Shown here in pieces: positions 10,301 to 18,116 of a stretch of 64,000 nt of DNA; within the stretch, counting starts at the first letter, position 1; the number at the start of each line of letters is the position of its first letter. The notes below the pieces were generated by a model. That model worked only from the letters and a program-made list of their open reading frames with translations. It was not told where the DNA came from and did no database searches. The translations under genes were made by a program, and so were the position numbers. The stretch is from Kineococcus rhizosphaerae (GTDB lineage Bacteria > Actinomycetota > Actinomycetes > Actinomycetales > Kineococcaceae): positions 124,001-188,000 of the forward strand of contig NZ_PVZF01000012.1 of NCBI RefSeq assembly GCF_003002055.1. The letters run 5' to 3'.

Positions 10301-10507
10301 CTGCTGGGTGTCGCCGCCAACCTGCGCGGCGCCGACGACCGGAGCGAACCGGACGTCGCCCGCACCCGCGCCGACCTCGAACGGCACCTGGCCGCGGAGG
10401 TCGTCGAGGCCGCCCACGCCGCGGCGCGCGACCTGCCGCGGTCCGCGGCGCTGGCCGCGCTGCGTGCCGCCGTGGGACTCCGGGACGACGAGCGCGGAAC
10501 CCCTTGA
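7352..10507 (+). CDS. BTAD/NB-ARC/TPR transcriptional regulator (SARP/AfsR-like)
   Basis: A 1051-residue regulator. A winged-helix DNA-binding domain at 1-90 is followed by a bacterial transcriptional activation domain to about 235. Next comes a STAND-type NTPase with P-loop GPGGAGKT near 277 and Walker B LLVLDNCEH near 353, then a long TPR-like helical region. Proteins of this build activate secondary metabolism or stress genes in actinobacteria, with the NTPase acting as an ATP-dependent switch. The GTG start at 7352 lies 30 bases after the repeat behind nasA and has a weak SD. The convergent exporter genes share its terminator. Its target and ligand are unknown. Confidence 0.88.
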   Translation: MQIELLGPLRVLADDGTEVAVPGTRLRRLLAELALRAGHPVSTGLLEDLLWTEEAPSGPGALQSLVSRLRRTLGDGATVAAGPAGYALRGVDVDVPQVEAGFARGRALLREGRSAQAEQTLTAALGRWRGPLAEIAGTPDAVRLEEARLEALADRARARLSLGELDGLAAELDELARAHPLREGFAELRVRVLTAAGRAGEALAAYEHTRKVLADELGADPSAPLRAAHLEALAGGPGPGSGRAGVAPAALTSFVGRDGDVARVRELLRSARCVTLVGPGGAGKTRLSTEVAALLGGVVNVVPLAPVAEGADVLGALAAVVGARDTGREKRPLRADLDQRSRVLSALGGPPTLLVLDNCEHVVDAVAHLAEDLLHACPGLTVLATSREGLGIEGEVLHPLGPLRGEAAVELFADRARAVSPGFSAEGAQRDVVERIVARLDGLPLALELAAARLRTMSPDDLLERLSDRFRVLTGGRRTAVARHRTLRAVVDWSWDLLEPDERTLLQRLSVFHAPVQVEAAAALAPDLGDEVTVADLLGSLVEKSLVQLRPGTPARYGVLETIREYGAERLAASGELEKALEARSDWALGVVERASAGLRGSAQASWSQRLDAESEDLLAALRHLVASARPADALRLAIPVATWWTALGRHAPAQEWLATARSGGPSGGPADLVAEGIELVNSVMDGRAQWEATRGRMEELRAGLLAVPAAERNAMTVLLSMFLERLTDEARGDVVHLADDPQVQRFLAVAPHDPWIDALVHLMCAAGAENLGDAEGMARYAALAAEGFGALGESWGRAGALRFRAQHLLYTGDLDGAERTYRLAADLVSAFGNVDDEVQLRMRLVDVLQRRGLLEEATAELDRMGVVAGTTSATTRTWLVLTQVGLLRATGRLDEAHAVVREQLADLSRRPTSAIWGHERAGLLTAWAHVQLATGRLEEAAATVRESVEFALGTFDMPIVSLAAVAAARWSLLAGEPARSARLLGVAANLRGADDRSEPDVARTRADLERHLAAEVVEAAHAAARDLPRSAALAALRAAVGLRDDERGTP

Positions 10508-10545
10508 GCCCGGGCGGCACCGGGCACGCGGCGCCGCGAACGCGC

Positions 10546-10579
10546 CGCGCCCGCCCCGGGGTTCCCCGGGGCGGGCGCG
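10546..10579. terminator. bidirectional hairpin terminator between convergent genes
   Basis: Sixteen base pairs form a near-perfect stem with its centre at TT (10562-10563), built from CGCGCCCGCCCCGGGG and its complement. It lies between the end of the BTAD regulator and the end of the ABC permease, with no U-tract, as is common at high GC. Confidence 0.75.
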
Positions 10580-10600
10580 CTGGACGGCGGGCGAGGGACG

Positions 10601-11419
10601 TCAGGCCCGGCGGTTGTAGGCGCGCAGGGCCAGCGGGACGAACACCGCGAGGAACACCGCGATCCAGCCCCCCGTCCAGGCCAGGTCGCCGGCCACGGGG
10701 CCGCCGAGCATCAACCCGCGGACCACGCCGACGAGGTGGGTGATCGGGTTGACGTGGACGAAGCTCTGCAGCCAGCCGGGCATGGTGGCGGTGTTCACGA
10801 ACACGTTGCTGCCGAAGCTCAGCGGCATGACGAGCAGGAACATGAGCCCCTGCACGGCACCGGGCGTGCGGACCAGCAGGCCGACGAACACGGAGATCCA
10901 GCAGAACGACAGGGCGAAGGCCATCGAGACCCCGAGGGCCGCCAGCGTCGGAACCAGTCCCGTCTGGACCCGGAAACCCATGACGTACGCCGCGCCCATG
11001 GTGATCGCGAACAGGATGAGGTACCGCACGACGTCGGCCAGGACCGCCCCCACCAGTGGGGCCGACCGTGCGATGGGCAGCGACCGGAACCGGTCGAAGA
11101 CGCCCTTCTGGATGTCGGAGTTCAGGTTCTGCCCGAGGGCGACCCCGGCGAGCGCGATGGACTGGGCCAGCAGGCCCGGCAGCAGGTACTGCAGGTAGCT
11201 CGTGCGGTCCCCGCCGCCGAGGGCGCCACCGAAGATGTACGTGAACAGCAGCAGGAAGATGATCGGCTGGATCGTCACGTCGATGAGCGCCTCGGGGGTC
11301 CGGGCGGTCTTGATCAGGTTGCGGACCGCCAGGGCCGCAGCGTGTCGCAGGCCCCGGAAGGGACTGGGCGAGGTCGGCAGGACGGTCGTGGGCGTGGGGC
11401 GCTCCAGGGTGGTGCTCAC
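10601..11419 (-). CDS. ABC-2 type exporter permease, DrrB-like
   Basis: A 272-residue membrane protein with six predicted hydrophobic segments and the ABC-2 permease pattern (IFLLLFTYIFGGALGGG, then NLNSDIQKGVFDRFRSLPIARSAP). It would form the membrane channel for the ATPase encoded just upstream; the two genes overlap by four bases (GTGA). The family includes daunorubicin exporter DrrB and many lipid or drug exporters. The substrate cannot be read from the sequence. It converges on the BTAD regulator. Confidence 0.9.
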   Translation of the reverse strand: MSTTLERPTPTTVLPTSPSPFRGLRHAAALAVRNLIKTARTPEALIDVTIQPIIFLLLFTYIFGGALGGGDRTSYLQYLLPGLLAQSIALAGVALGQNLNSDIQKGVFDRFRSLPIARSAPLVGAVLADVVRYLILFAITMGAAYVMGFRVQTGLVPTLAALGVSMAFALSFCWISVFVGLLVRTPGAVQGLMFLLVMPLSFGSNVFVNTATMPGWLQSFVHVNPITHLVGVVRGLMLGGPVAGDLAWTGGWIAVFLAVFVPLALRAYNRRA

Positions 11420-12354
11420 GCGGCCACCTCCTTCTGGGTGAGGGTGGAGAAGACTTCGTCGAGGGTGGGCAGGTGCAGCGAGAGTTCGCTCACCGCGATG
11501 CCGCGGTCGGCCAGCGCCGACACCGTGGAGCCCATCGCGCGTTCGTCCAGGACCGGGACGGAGAACCCCCCGCCGGCCAGCGGAGCGGGTTCCTCGTGGG
11601 AGACGCCGGCGAGCAGGGCCTGGACGACGGGGCCGTCGGCGGCGTCGACGGGCACGACCGTCAGGGTCCGGTTCCCGGCCTGGCGCTTGAGCCCGACGGG
11701 GGTGTCGTGGGCGATGACGCGGCCGTGGTCGATGACGGTGATCTCGTCGGCCAGCTGGTCGGCCTCCTCGAGGTACTGCGTGGTCAGCAGGATCGTCGAA
11801 CCCTCGTCGACGAGCGTGCGCACGACGTCCCACATCGCGTCGCGCTTGGCCGGGTCCAGGCCGGTGGTGGGTTCGTCGAGGAACACCACGGCCGGGCGCC
11901 CGACGAGGGAGGCCGCGAGGTCCAGACGCCGGCGCATCCCCCCGGAGTAGGTGCCCGCCGGGCGCGAGGCGGCGTCGGTGAGGTCGAACCACTCGAGCAG
12001 TTCGGCCGCGCGCCGGCGGGCGTCGCGGCGGGACAGGTCGAGCAGGGTGCCGATGAGGACGAGGTTCTGCACCCCCGTGAGGTCCTCGTCCACCGAGGCG
12101 TACTGGCCGGTGAGCCCGATCGTGCGGCGGACCGCGGCGGCGTCGCGGACGACGTCGAACCCGCCGATGCGGGCACTGCCCTCGTCGGGCCGCAGCAGCG
12201 TCGCGAGGATCCGCACGGCCGTCGTCTTGCCCGCGCCGTTCGGCCCGAGCACCCCGAGGACCCTGCCCTCGCCCACCTGGAGGGAGACACCGTCGAGCGC
12301 CTGGGTGTCACCGAATCGTTTGCGCAGGCCGTCGGCCTCGATCGCGTAGGTCAT
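11416..12354 (-). CDS. ABC exporter ATP-binding protein, DrrA-like
   Basis: A 312-residue ATPase with Walker A GPNGAGKT near 37, signature YSGGMRRRLDLAASL near 135 and Walker B VVFLDEPTTGLDP near 158. The C-terminal extension ending LPTLDEVFSTLTQKEVAA is typical of the DrrA subfamily. The ATG at 12354 (MTYAIEADGLRKRFG) is preferred over the upstream in-frame ATG at 12405, because the upstream stretch falls in the TGGCAC repeat array. It is encoded first in a two-gene operon with the permease. The substrate is unknown. Confidence 0.92.
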   Translation of the reverse strand: MTYAIEADGLRKRFGDTQALDGVSLQVGEGRVLGVLGPNGAGKTTAVRILATLLRPDEGSARIGGFDVVRDAAAVRRTIGLTGQYASVDEDLTGVQNLVLIGTLLDLSRRDARRRAAELLEWFDLTDAASRPAGTYSGGMRRRLDLAASLVGRPAVVFLDEPTTGLDPAKRDAMWDVVRTLVDEGSTILLTTQYLEEADQLADEITVIDHGRVIAHDTPVGLKRQAGNRTLTVVPVDAADGPVVQALLAGVSHEEPAPLAGGGFSVPVLDERAMGSTVSALADRGIAVSELSLHLPTLDEVFSTLTQKEVAA

Positions 12355-12377
12355 GGCAGGACGGTCGCGGGGGGCGC

Positions 12378-12436
12378 TGGCACGGCACTGGCACGACGCT
12401 GGCACGAGCTGGCGCTACCTGGCACGGAGCTGGAGC
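12378..12436. repeat. six TGGCAC-like hexamers phased at 10-11 bp
   Basis: Hexamers begin at 12378, 12389, 12400, 12410, 12420 and 12431, with spacings of 11, 11, 10, 10 and 11 bases. Four are exactly TGGCAC; the fourth is TGGCGC and the last TGGAGC, and each is preceded by C. One helical turn per unit puts all copies on one face of the DNA. The array lies between the divergent ABC exporter and a small HTH gene, so it is a good candidate for a cooperative operator. Confidence 0.8.
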
Positions 12437-12496
12437 CGGTACCCTCGGGACGTTTGGCCTCTTCGCCCTCGCGCCACCGTCTCGAGAATCGGACCC

Positions 12497-12673
12497 ATGG
12501 ACAAGCTCACCCTGCTCCAGGTCAGCCACCGCTACGACGTCGACGTCGCGACGCTGCACTCCCTCGTCGGGCGCGGCGCGCTGCCGGCCCCGACGTGGTC
12601 CGAGGGACGGCTGGGCTGGGAGGCCGCCGAGGTCCGCGCCTCGCTGCGGGCACTGGGGCAGCTGCGCTCCTGA
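12497..12673 (+). CDS. 58-residue MerR/AlpA-like HTH protein
   Basis: A very short protein that consists of a single DNA-binding helix-turn-helix-like fold: LTLLQVSHRYDVDVATLHSLVGRGALPAP followed by GWEAAEVRASLRAL. The pattern resembles AlpA/excisionase or isolated MerR N-terminal domains. There is no effector domain. It is divergent from the DrrAB-like exporter, and the phased TGGCAC array lies just upstream, making it a plausible regulator of that array. The ATG at 12497 is preferred because the upstream in-frame part runs through the repeats. The exact function is unknown. Confidence 0.65.
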   Translation: MDKLTLLQVSHRYDVDVATLHSLVGRGALPAPTWSEGRLGWEAAEVRASLRALGQLRS

Positions 12674-12698
12674 GCACTGCCGTGACCGGGGTCCCTAT

Positions 12699-13102
12699 GT
12701 CATGGGACCCCGGCGGCGACCACGTCGCCCAGGGCGGGTTCGGGGAGCACGTCGACGGCGTCTTCCGCCCGCGGAGGGTGACCGGCCGACCGGGACCACC
12801 TGCCGCGGGTCGACCGGTCCCGCCAGTACTGGGACGGACCCGTGGCGCTCCTGGTCGAGGTGCTCCCGCCCTCGAACGAGGCGGAGGACCGGGTCCGCAA
12901 CCTGCACGACGACGCGGCAGCCGGGTGTCCCGAGCACTGGATCTGGAGCCGGCGCCCAGCGCCGGACTCCCCGTGGGGAAGGGTGGTGCACGTGTTCACC
13001 CTCGTCGGGGGCGCCTACGTCCTGGACCAGGTGATCACCGGCTCCGCGCACCTCGACCGCTGGGGGATCACCGTCGACGTCGAGGGGCTCCTCGAGGGCT
13101 GA
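12699..13102 (+). pseudogene. frameshifted small gene, function unknown
   Basis: Two frames together read like one protein of about 130 residues. The first runs from ATG 12699 (MSWDPGGDHVAQGGFGEHVDG) to about 12780. The second continues from about 12782 (PADRDHLPRVDRSRQYWDGP) through LLVEVLPPSNEAEDRV to VEGLLEG at 13102. Both have strong C/G third positions, and the second frame has a stop (TGA 12779) just before the join, so a one-base loss or two-base gain is likely. The downstream part alone could start at GTG 12842 (86 aa). I do not recognise the family. It could be a true pseudogene, a sequencing error or a programmed shift. It ends two bases before the convergent LacI gene. Confidence 0.5.
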
Positions 13103-13104
13103 GC

Positions 13105-14019
13105 TCAGGTCGAGTCGCGGGCCACGAACCGGTGGGCGACGACCCGGACCGCGGCCTCGGACCGGCCCTGCGACAGTTCCACGACGAGGTCGAGGGCGGC
13201 GCCGGCGACCTCGGTGAGGTCGATCGCCAGCGTCGACAGGCGCGGGGTCACGAACTCCCCGACGGCCAGGCCGTCGACCCCGACGACCTTGACCTCGCCG
13301 GGGACGGCGACCCCGGCGCTCGCCAGGTCGCGCAGCAGCCGGAAACCGTCGAGGTCGTTGAACGCCACGAGCGCGTCGGGTGCCGCACCGGCGAGGTCGG
13401 GCCAGCCGAGTTCGCGGTCGGCCGGCACCGGTTCCACCCCCTCGGCGCGGAACGCCTCGGCGAAGGCACGCCCGCGCGCCGAGGTGCCGGCACGGTCGAG
13501 GACGACGGGGCGGCGCACGCCGCGCGACAGCAGGTGCCGCACGGCGTCGCGGGTGGCGGTGGCCCGCTCGAACTCGACCCGCCCGTGCCCCGGCTGCACG
13601 CGCGGCGGGTCGATCTCCACGACCGGCAGGTTCGGGGCGCCCGTCGCCGGCGGGTCCAGGGCCAGGCCCGTGAAACCGATGACGGCGTCGGCACCCCCGG
13701 TCAGGTCGGCCACCGAACCGGGCTCGGCCATCACGACGTTCCAGCCGCGCTCACCGGCCAGCCGCAGGACCGTCGAGGCGAGTTCGGCGTAGTAGGGGTT
13801 CGTCAGGTCGCCCACGAGCAGCCCGAGGGTGCGGGCCGCGGGTTTGACCAGCCCCCGGCCGAAGCGCGAGGGGTGGTAGTTCAGCTCGCGGGCGGCGGCC
13901 AGCACCCGGTCCCGCGTCGCGGGACTGATGCCGGCCATGTCGTGCATCGCCCGGGTGACGGTCTGGCGCGAGACCCCCGCCACCCGGGCGACGTCGACGA
14001 TGGTGGCCGGGCGCGTCAC
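13105..14019 (-). CDS. LacI-family transcriptional regulator
   Basis: A 304-residue repressor-type protein. The N-terminal HTH reads [23 protein letters not shown], followed by a hinge helix and a periplasmic-binding-protein-like sugar domain ([34 protein letters not shown]). The GTG start overlaps the stop of the upstream oxidoreductase fusion by four bases (GTGA), so the two are translated together. The likely operator is the 20-bp palindrome in front of the fusion gene, giving autoregulation. The ligand is probably the sugar or polyol handled by the fusion enzyme; this is inference. Confidence 0.9.
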   Translation of the reverse strand: MTRPATIVDVARVAGVSRQTVTRAMHDMAGISPATRDRVLAAARELNYHPSRFGRGLVKPAARTLGLLVGDLTNPYYAELASTVLRLAGERGWNVVMAEPGSVADLTGGADAVIGFTGLALDPPATGAPNLPVVEIDPPRVQPGHGRVEFERATATRDAVRHLLSRGVRRPVVLDRAGTSARGRAFAEAFRAEGVEPVPADRELGWPDLAGAAPDALVAFNDLDGFRLLRDLASAGVAVPGEVKVVGVDGLAVGEFVTPRLSTLAIDLTEVAGAALDLVVELSQGRSEAAVRVVAHRFVARDST

Positions 14020-16016
14020 CCCTCGCGCAGGTCCAGCCAGGCGACCTGGTGGGCGTCGAGCTCGACGCCCAGGCCGGCCATCGAGGACCGGGCCTCGGCG
14101 ATGGTGCGCGGCCCGAAGAGGGCGAACACCTCGAACGGCTGGGCCAGCACGAACGCCAGCGCGATCGCGGTGGCCGGGACGCCGAGTTCGCGGCCCAGCT
14201 TCTCGGCGCGGGCCTTGCGCTCGAAGTTCGCGTCGGAGTAGTAGCAGCGCACGAGCTCGGCGTCGCTGGTGTCGTCCGCGTCGGCCCGGGCGAAGAACCC
14301 GCGGGCCTGCGAGCTCCACGGCAGCAGGGCGATGTTCCGCTCGGTCAGCCACTCCTTGGACTCGGGGTCGGTCACGTGGCGGCACCCGGCCCACGGCACG
14401 TCGTACGCCTCGGCGAGGCCGAAGTGGTTGGACAGCACCGTGAACGGGCGCTTGCCGTGCTTCGCGGCGTACTCGTTCGCCTCGTCGACGCGCGCCGTCG
14501 ACCAGTTCGACCCGCCGTAGACCGTGATGCGGCCGGCGGAGGCGTGCTCGTCGAGGACGTCGACGAACTCGCCGACGGGGATGTCCTCGTTGTCGCGGTG
14601 CATCATGTAGATGTCCGCGTGGTCGTTGCCCTGCCGCTCGAAGGACTCGAACAGCTGGCGCGTCAGCGACTCGGGGTCGCAGTGCGGGGTGTGGCAGCCC
14701 TTGACGATGACGTTGACGTCCTTGCGGATCCCGCGGTTGGCGATCCAGCGGCCCAGCAGCTTCTCGTACTTGCCCATGCCGTACAGCCAGGCCGTGTCGA
14801 AGGTGTTGCCGCCGGCCTCGACGAACGCGTCGAAGATCGCCGAGGCGTGGGCCAGGTCGGGCTGGTTGTCGCAGCCCATCACCAGCCGCGACACCTCGCG
14901 GTCCAGGCCGGGGATGCGGCCGTACTTCATGGCGGTGGGTTCGGTGCGCCGCAGCGGCAGGCCGGAGACGGTGGGGATGTCGACGGTGTCGGTCTCGAAC
15001 GGGTAGCGCAGGCCGAGCGCGTCGCGCCAGCGGTTCAGCACGGCGTTGACCGCGAGGGTGTCGTCGAGCGTGAACGCCGGGGTCGCGTCGGAGACGAGGG
15101 CCTTCGCCTCCAGGGCGTAGGCCTTGTTCTCCGGCAGGTCGGGGTCGAAGGGGATCGTCTCCGGTTCGGCGCCGGGCCTGGTGACGACCACGGCGGTCTC
15201 GCCCTTGATGGTCCACGGGTCGGGCAGGTGGATCGTCCCGGCCGAGCCGTACACGGTGACCGACTGGGGTTCGGACAGCCCGACACCGGTGCGGACCGAG
15301 GCGGTGACGCCGCCGGCGAAGGTGATCGAGGCGACGGCCCACTCGTCGACGCCGGTCTCGCCGACGGTGCCCTGGGCGGAGAACTCCTTCACCGCGGCGG
15401 GGTGGCCGAGCGCTGCACCCGCGACGAGGTAGGCGGCCGAGACGGGGTAGCCCCCGACGTCGAGGATCCCCCCGCCGGCGAGGTTCGCGTCGTGGAGGCG
15501 TCCCTCCTTCTTTCCGGTCGCGAAGGCGAAGCTCGCGTCGACGTGCTGCACGGTGCCGATCGCGCCGCTGCGGACGAGGTCGAGGGTCTTCTGGAACTGC
15601 GGGTGGTGGGCGTACATGTACGCCTCGAGCACGTGGACGCCGGACTGCCGCGCCGCGTCGACCATCGCCATGACGGCGCCCTGGTTGGGGGCGAACGGCT
15701 TCTCGACGAGCACGTGCTTGCCCGCGCGGATCGCCGCGAGGGCGAGCTTCGCGTGGGTCACGTGGACGGTGCTGACGTAGACGGCGTCGACGTCGGGACG
15801 GGCCAGGACGGCGTCGTAGTCGCCGACGAAGGCCTCGGAGTCGAACAGGGGGGCGAACTCGGCGGCGAAGGCGCGGGCGCGTTCGGTGCCCGCGGGCGTG
15901 GGCGAGCTGCCGACGGCGACGAGCTGCGCGCCGGCGGCGGGGAGCTGGGAGGCGAACCGGTGGGCGATGCCACCGGGTCCGAGCACGGCCCAGCGGGTGG
16001 GGGAGGTGGACGTCAC
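14016..16016 (-). CDS. Gfo/Idh/MocA oxidoreductase fused to aldo-keto reductase
   Basis: A 666-residue two-enzyme fusion. Residues 1 to about 345 are a Gfo/Idh/MocA dehydrogenase with an N-terminal nucleotide-binding fold ([14 protein letters not shown]) and the EKP motif in [10 protein letters not shown] near 103. From about 362 an aldo-keto reductase begins, with DTAWLYG (Asp and Tyr), [10 protein letters not shown] (Lys) and IYMMHRDN (His) covering the expected catalytic tetrad. The two NAD(P)-dependent parts could run consecutive steps on one sugar or inositol-like substrate. GTG 16016 has AAGGAG eight bases upstream. It forms an operon with the LacI regulator. The substrate is unknown. 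Confidence 0.88.
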   Translation of the reverse strand: MTSTSPTRWAVLGPGGIAHRFASQLPAAGAQLVAVGSSPTPAGTERARAFAAEFAPLFDSEAFVGDYDAVLARPDVDAVYVSTVHVTHAKLALAAIRAGKHVLVEKPFAPNQGAVMAMVDAARQSGVHVLEAYMYAHHPQFQKTLDLVRSGAIGTVQHVDASFAFATGKKEGRLHDANLAGGGILDVGGYPVSAAYLVAGAALGHPAAVKEFSAQGTVGETGVDEWAVASITFAGGVTASVRTGVGLSEPQSVTVYGSAGTIHLPDPWTIKGETAVVVTRPGAEPETIPFDPDLPENKAYALEAKALVSDATPAFTLDDTLAVNAVLNRWRDALGLRYPFETDTVDIPTVSGLPLRRTEPTAMKYGRIPGLDREVSRLVMGCDNQPDLAHASAIFDAFVEAGGNTFDTAWLYGMGKYEKLLGRWIANRGIRKDVNVIVKGCHTPHCDPESLTRQLFESFERQGNDHADIYMMHRDNEDIPVGEFVDVLDEHASAGRITVYGGSNWSTARVDEANEYAAKHGKRPFTVLSNHFGLAEAYDVPWAGCRHVTDPESKEWLTERNIALLPWSSQARGFFARADADDTSDAELVRCYYSDANFERKARAEKLGRELGVPATAIALAFVLAQPFEVFALFGPRTIAEARSSMAGLGVELDAHQVAWLDLREG

Positions 16017-16045
16017 GGGGGCGCTCCTTCGAGCCTGCGGATGGT

Positions 16046-16065
16046 CGTCGTGAACGTTCACGACG
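16046..16065. promoter_or_regulatory. 20-bp perfect palindrome, candidate LacI-type operator
   Basis: The site CGTCGTGAACGTTCACGACG is a perfect 20-bp inverted repeat with a central CG, as in classic LacI/GalR family operators. It lies 30 bases upstream of the oxidoreductase fusion start, in front of the operon that encodes a LacI-type protein. Confidence 0.75.
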
Positions 16066-16151
16066 CGGGGAACGCTAGCCGGAGCGCCCGCCGCGGTCAA
16101 CGGGCCCGGACCCTCCGGCCGCACCCGGGGACGGGATCTAGACTCGGCCCC

Positions 16152-17855
16152 GTGAGCCCAGCTGATGGAGTGGACGTCAAACCGCGCAGCCGCCAGGTCA
16201 CCGACGGTCTGGAGGCGACCGCTTCGCGCGGGATGCTCCGCGCCGTCGGCATGGGGGACGACGACTGGGAGAAGCCCCAGATCGGCGTCGCCTCGAGCTG
16301 GAACGAGATCACCCCCTGCAACCTGCCGCTGGACCGCCTGGCCAAGGCCGTCAAGGACGGCGTGCACGCCGCCCACGGGTACCCGCTGGAGTTCGGCACC
16401 ATCTCCGTCTCCGACGGGATCTCCATGGGGCACGAGGGGATGCACTTCTCCCTCGTCTCCCGCGAGGTCATCGCCGACTCCGTCGAGACCGTGATGAGCG
16501 CCGAGCGCCTCGACGGCTCGGTGCTGCTCGCCGGCTGCGACAAGTCGCTGCCGGGCATGCTGATGGCCGCCGCCCGCCTCGACCTGGCCAGCGTCTTCCT
16601 CTACGCCGGCACGATCCTGCCCGGGCGGGCCAAGCTGTCCGACGGCAGCGAGCACGAGGTCACCCTCATCGACGCCTTCGAGGCCGTCGGGGCCTGCGCG
16701 CGCGGGCTGATGTCGCGCGAGGACGTCGACGTCATCGAACGCGCCATCTGCCCCGGCGAGGGTGCCTGCGGCGGGATGTACACCGCCAACACCATGGCCG
16801 CCGCCGCCGAGGCGCTGGGCATGTCGCTGCCCGGCAGCGCCGCCCCGCCGGCCACCGACCGCCGCCGCGACGGGTTCGCCCGCAAGTCCGGCGAGGCCGT
16901 GGTGAACCTGCTGCGCCACGGGATCACCGCCCGGCAGATCCTCACCAAGGAGGCGTTCGAGAACGCCATCGCCGTCGTCATGGCCCTGGGCGGTTCCACC
17001 AACGCCGTGCTGCACCTGCTCGCCATCGCCTACGAGGCCGAGGTCGAGCTGACCCTGGACGACTTCGACCGCGTCGCCGGCAAGGTCCCGCACCTGGGCG
17101 ACCTCAAGCCGTTCGGCCGGCACGTCATGGTCGACGTCGACCGCATCGGCGGGATCCCCGTCGTCATGCGCGCGCTGCTGGACGCCGGCCTGCTGCACGG
17201 CGACGTGCTGACCGTCACCGGCAGGACGATGGCCGAGAACCTCGCCGACATCGCCCCGCCGGACGTCGACGGCGTCGTGCTGCGTGCGCTGGACAACCCC
17301 ATCCACAAGACCGGCGGGATCACCATCCTCAAGGGCAACCTCGCCCCGGGCGGGGCCGTCGTGAAGAGCGCCGGCTTCGACTCGGAGGTCTTCGAGGGCA
17401 CCGCGCGGGTCTTCGAGCGCGAGCGGGCCGCGCTCGACGCGCTGGAGGACGGCACCATCTCGGCCGGCGACGTCGTCGTCATCCGCTACGAGGGCCCCAA
17501 GGGCGGTCCGGGGATGCGCGAGATGCTCGCGATCACCGGGGCGATCAAGGGCGCCGGGCTGGGCAAGGACGTGCTGCTCATGACCGACGGCCGCTTCTCC
17601 GGCGGCACGACCGGGCTGTGCGTCGGGCACATGGCCCCCGAGGCCGTCGACGGCGGTCCGATCGCCTTCGTGCGCGACGGCGACACCATCCGCCTCGACG
17701 TCGCGGGCAAGACCCTCGAGGTGCTCGTGAGCGAGGAGGAGCTGGCGGCCCGCCGCGAGGGCTGGGAGCCGCTGCCGCCGGTGTTCAAGCGGGGTGTGCT
17801 CGCCAAGTACGCCAAGCAGGTGCAGTCGGCCTCCGTGGGCGCCGTCTGCTTCTGA
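16152..17855 (+). CDS. ilvD: dihydroxy-acid dehydratase
   Basis: Converts 2,3-dihydroxy-isovalerate and the methylvalerate analogue to the 2-keto acids in valine and isoleucine synthesis. The 567-residue protein has the Fe-S ligand regions PCN near residue 56, GCDKSLPG near 129 and [16 protein letters not shown] near 200, and the typical C-terminal [14 protein letters not shown]. The GTG at 16152 ([12 protein letters not shown]) is used; GTG 16170 is an alternative. It precedes the ilvBNC block but is separated from it by a strong hairpin and a new promoter. Confidence 0.96.
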   Translation: MSPADGVDVKPRSRQVTDGLEATASRGMLRAVGMGDDDWEKPQIGVASSWNEITPCNLPLDRLAKAVKDGVHAAHGYPLEFGTISVSDGISMGHEGMHFSLVSREVIADSVETVMSAERLDGSVLLAGCDKSLPGMLMAAARLDLASVFLYAGTILPGRAKLSDGSEHEVTLIDAFEAVGACARGLMSREDVDVIERAICPGEGACGGMYTANTMAAAAEALGMSLPGSAAPPATDRRRDGFARKSGEAVVNLLRHGITARQILTKEAFENAIAVVMALGGSTNAVLHLLAIAYEAEVELTLDDFDRVAGKVPHLGDLKPFGRHVMVDVDRIGGIPVVMRALLDAGLLHGDVLTVTGRTMAENLADIAPPDVDGVVLRALDNPIHKTGGITILKGNLAPGGAVVKSAGFDSEVFEGTARVFERERAALDALEDGTISAGDVVVIRYEGPKGGPGMREMLAITGAIKGAGLGKDVLLMTDGRFSGGTTGLCVGHMAPEAVDGGPIAFVRDGDTIRLDVAGKTLEVLVSEEELAARREGWEPLPPVFKRGVLAKYAKQVQSASVGAVCF

Positions 17856-17869
17856 GTCCACAGCGTGGA

Positions 17870-17898
17870 CCCCGCGTCTCAACATGTGAGACGCGGGG
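17870..17898 (+). terminator. hairpin after ilvD
   Basis: A 12-bp stem (CCCCGCGTCTCA against TGAGACGCGGGG) with a five-base loop lies 15 bases after the ilvD stop. It probably ends the ilvD transcript, so ilvBNC needs its own promoter. Confidence 0.75.
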
Positions 17899-17907
17899 GC
17901 CCGGTGG

Positions 17908-17936
17908 CTGACACCGCGACGCGAGGGGGTTACCGT
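17908..17936 (+). promoter_or_regulatory. predicted ilvBNC promoter
   Basis: A -35 box CTGACA (17908-17913) and a -10 box TACCGT (17931-17936) are separated by 17 bases, matching the actinobacterial housekeeping sigma pattern. The expected start of transcription falls at about 17943, the ATG of the leader peptide. Confidence 0.65.
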
Positions 17937-17942
17937 CTCCCC

Positions 17943-17981
17943 ATGCGGTTCCTCGTAGCCATCGGACAGCGCGCCGGCTGA
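17943..17981 (+). CDS. ilv leader peptide
   Basis: A 12-codon reading frame, MRFLVAIGQRAG, with consecutive or near-consecutive Leu, Val and Ile codons. It sits just upstream of a Rho-independent terminator and acetolactate synthase. This is the layout of ribosome-mediated attenuation: stalling on Leu/Val/Ile codons during starvation would prevent the terminator and allow ilvBNC expression. The ATG coincides with the predicted transcription start, so it may be translated from a leaderless RNA. Similar ilvB leader peptides are known in corynebacteria and streptomycetes. Confidence 0.8.
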   Translation: MRFLVAIGQRAG

Positions 17982-18001
17982 GTCAGTTCGGCCGAGTGCG
18001 C

Positions 18002-18039
18002 GACCCCTCACACGCCATCCCTGGCTGAGGGGTCTTTTT
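18002..18039 (+). terminator. ilv attenuator terminator
   Basis: A 9-bp stem, GACCCCTCA with TGAGGGGTC, has a 15-base loop and is followed directly by TTTTT. It lies 20 bases after the leader peptide stop and 78 bases before ilvB. A U-tract is rare in this GC-rich window, which supports a true intrinsic attenuator. Confidence 0.85.
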
Positions 18040-18116
18040 GCGTCCGGCTGACCGAGAAGGCCGGGCGTCCGGGAAGCACGACCACCGTGAACGGCACCGC
18101 CCGAGGAGGACACCAG

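Noticed and set aside
3554-10417. A minus-strand open frame of 2287 codons opposite nasA and the BTAD gene
   Set aside because: It is antisense to two well-supported genes; the translation is low-complexity Arg/Gly/Pro/His without domains, an effect of very high GC.
12353-12496. An upstream extension of the mini-HTH gene through the TGGCAC array
   Set aside because: The peptide from the repeats (HWHDAGTSW and so on) is an artefact of the array; ATG 12497 gives the full HTH.
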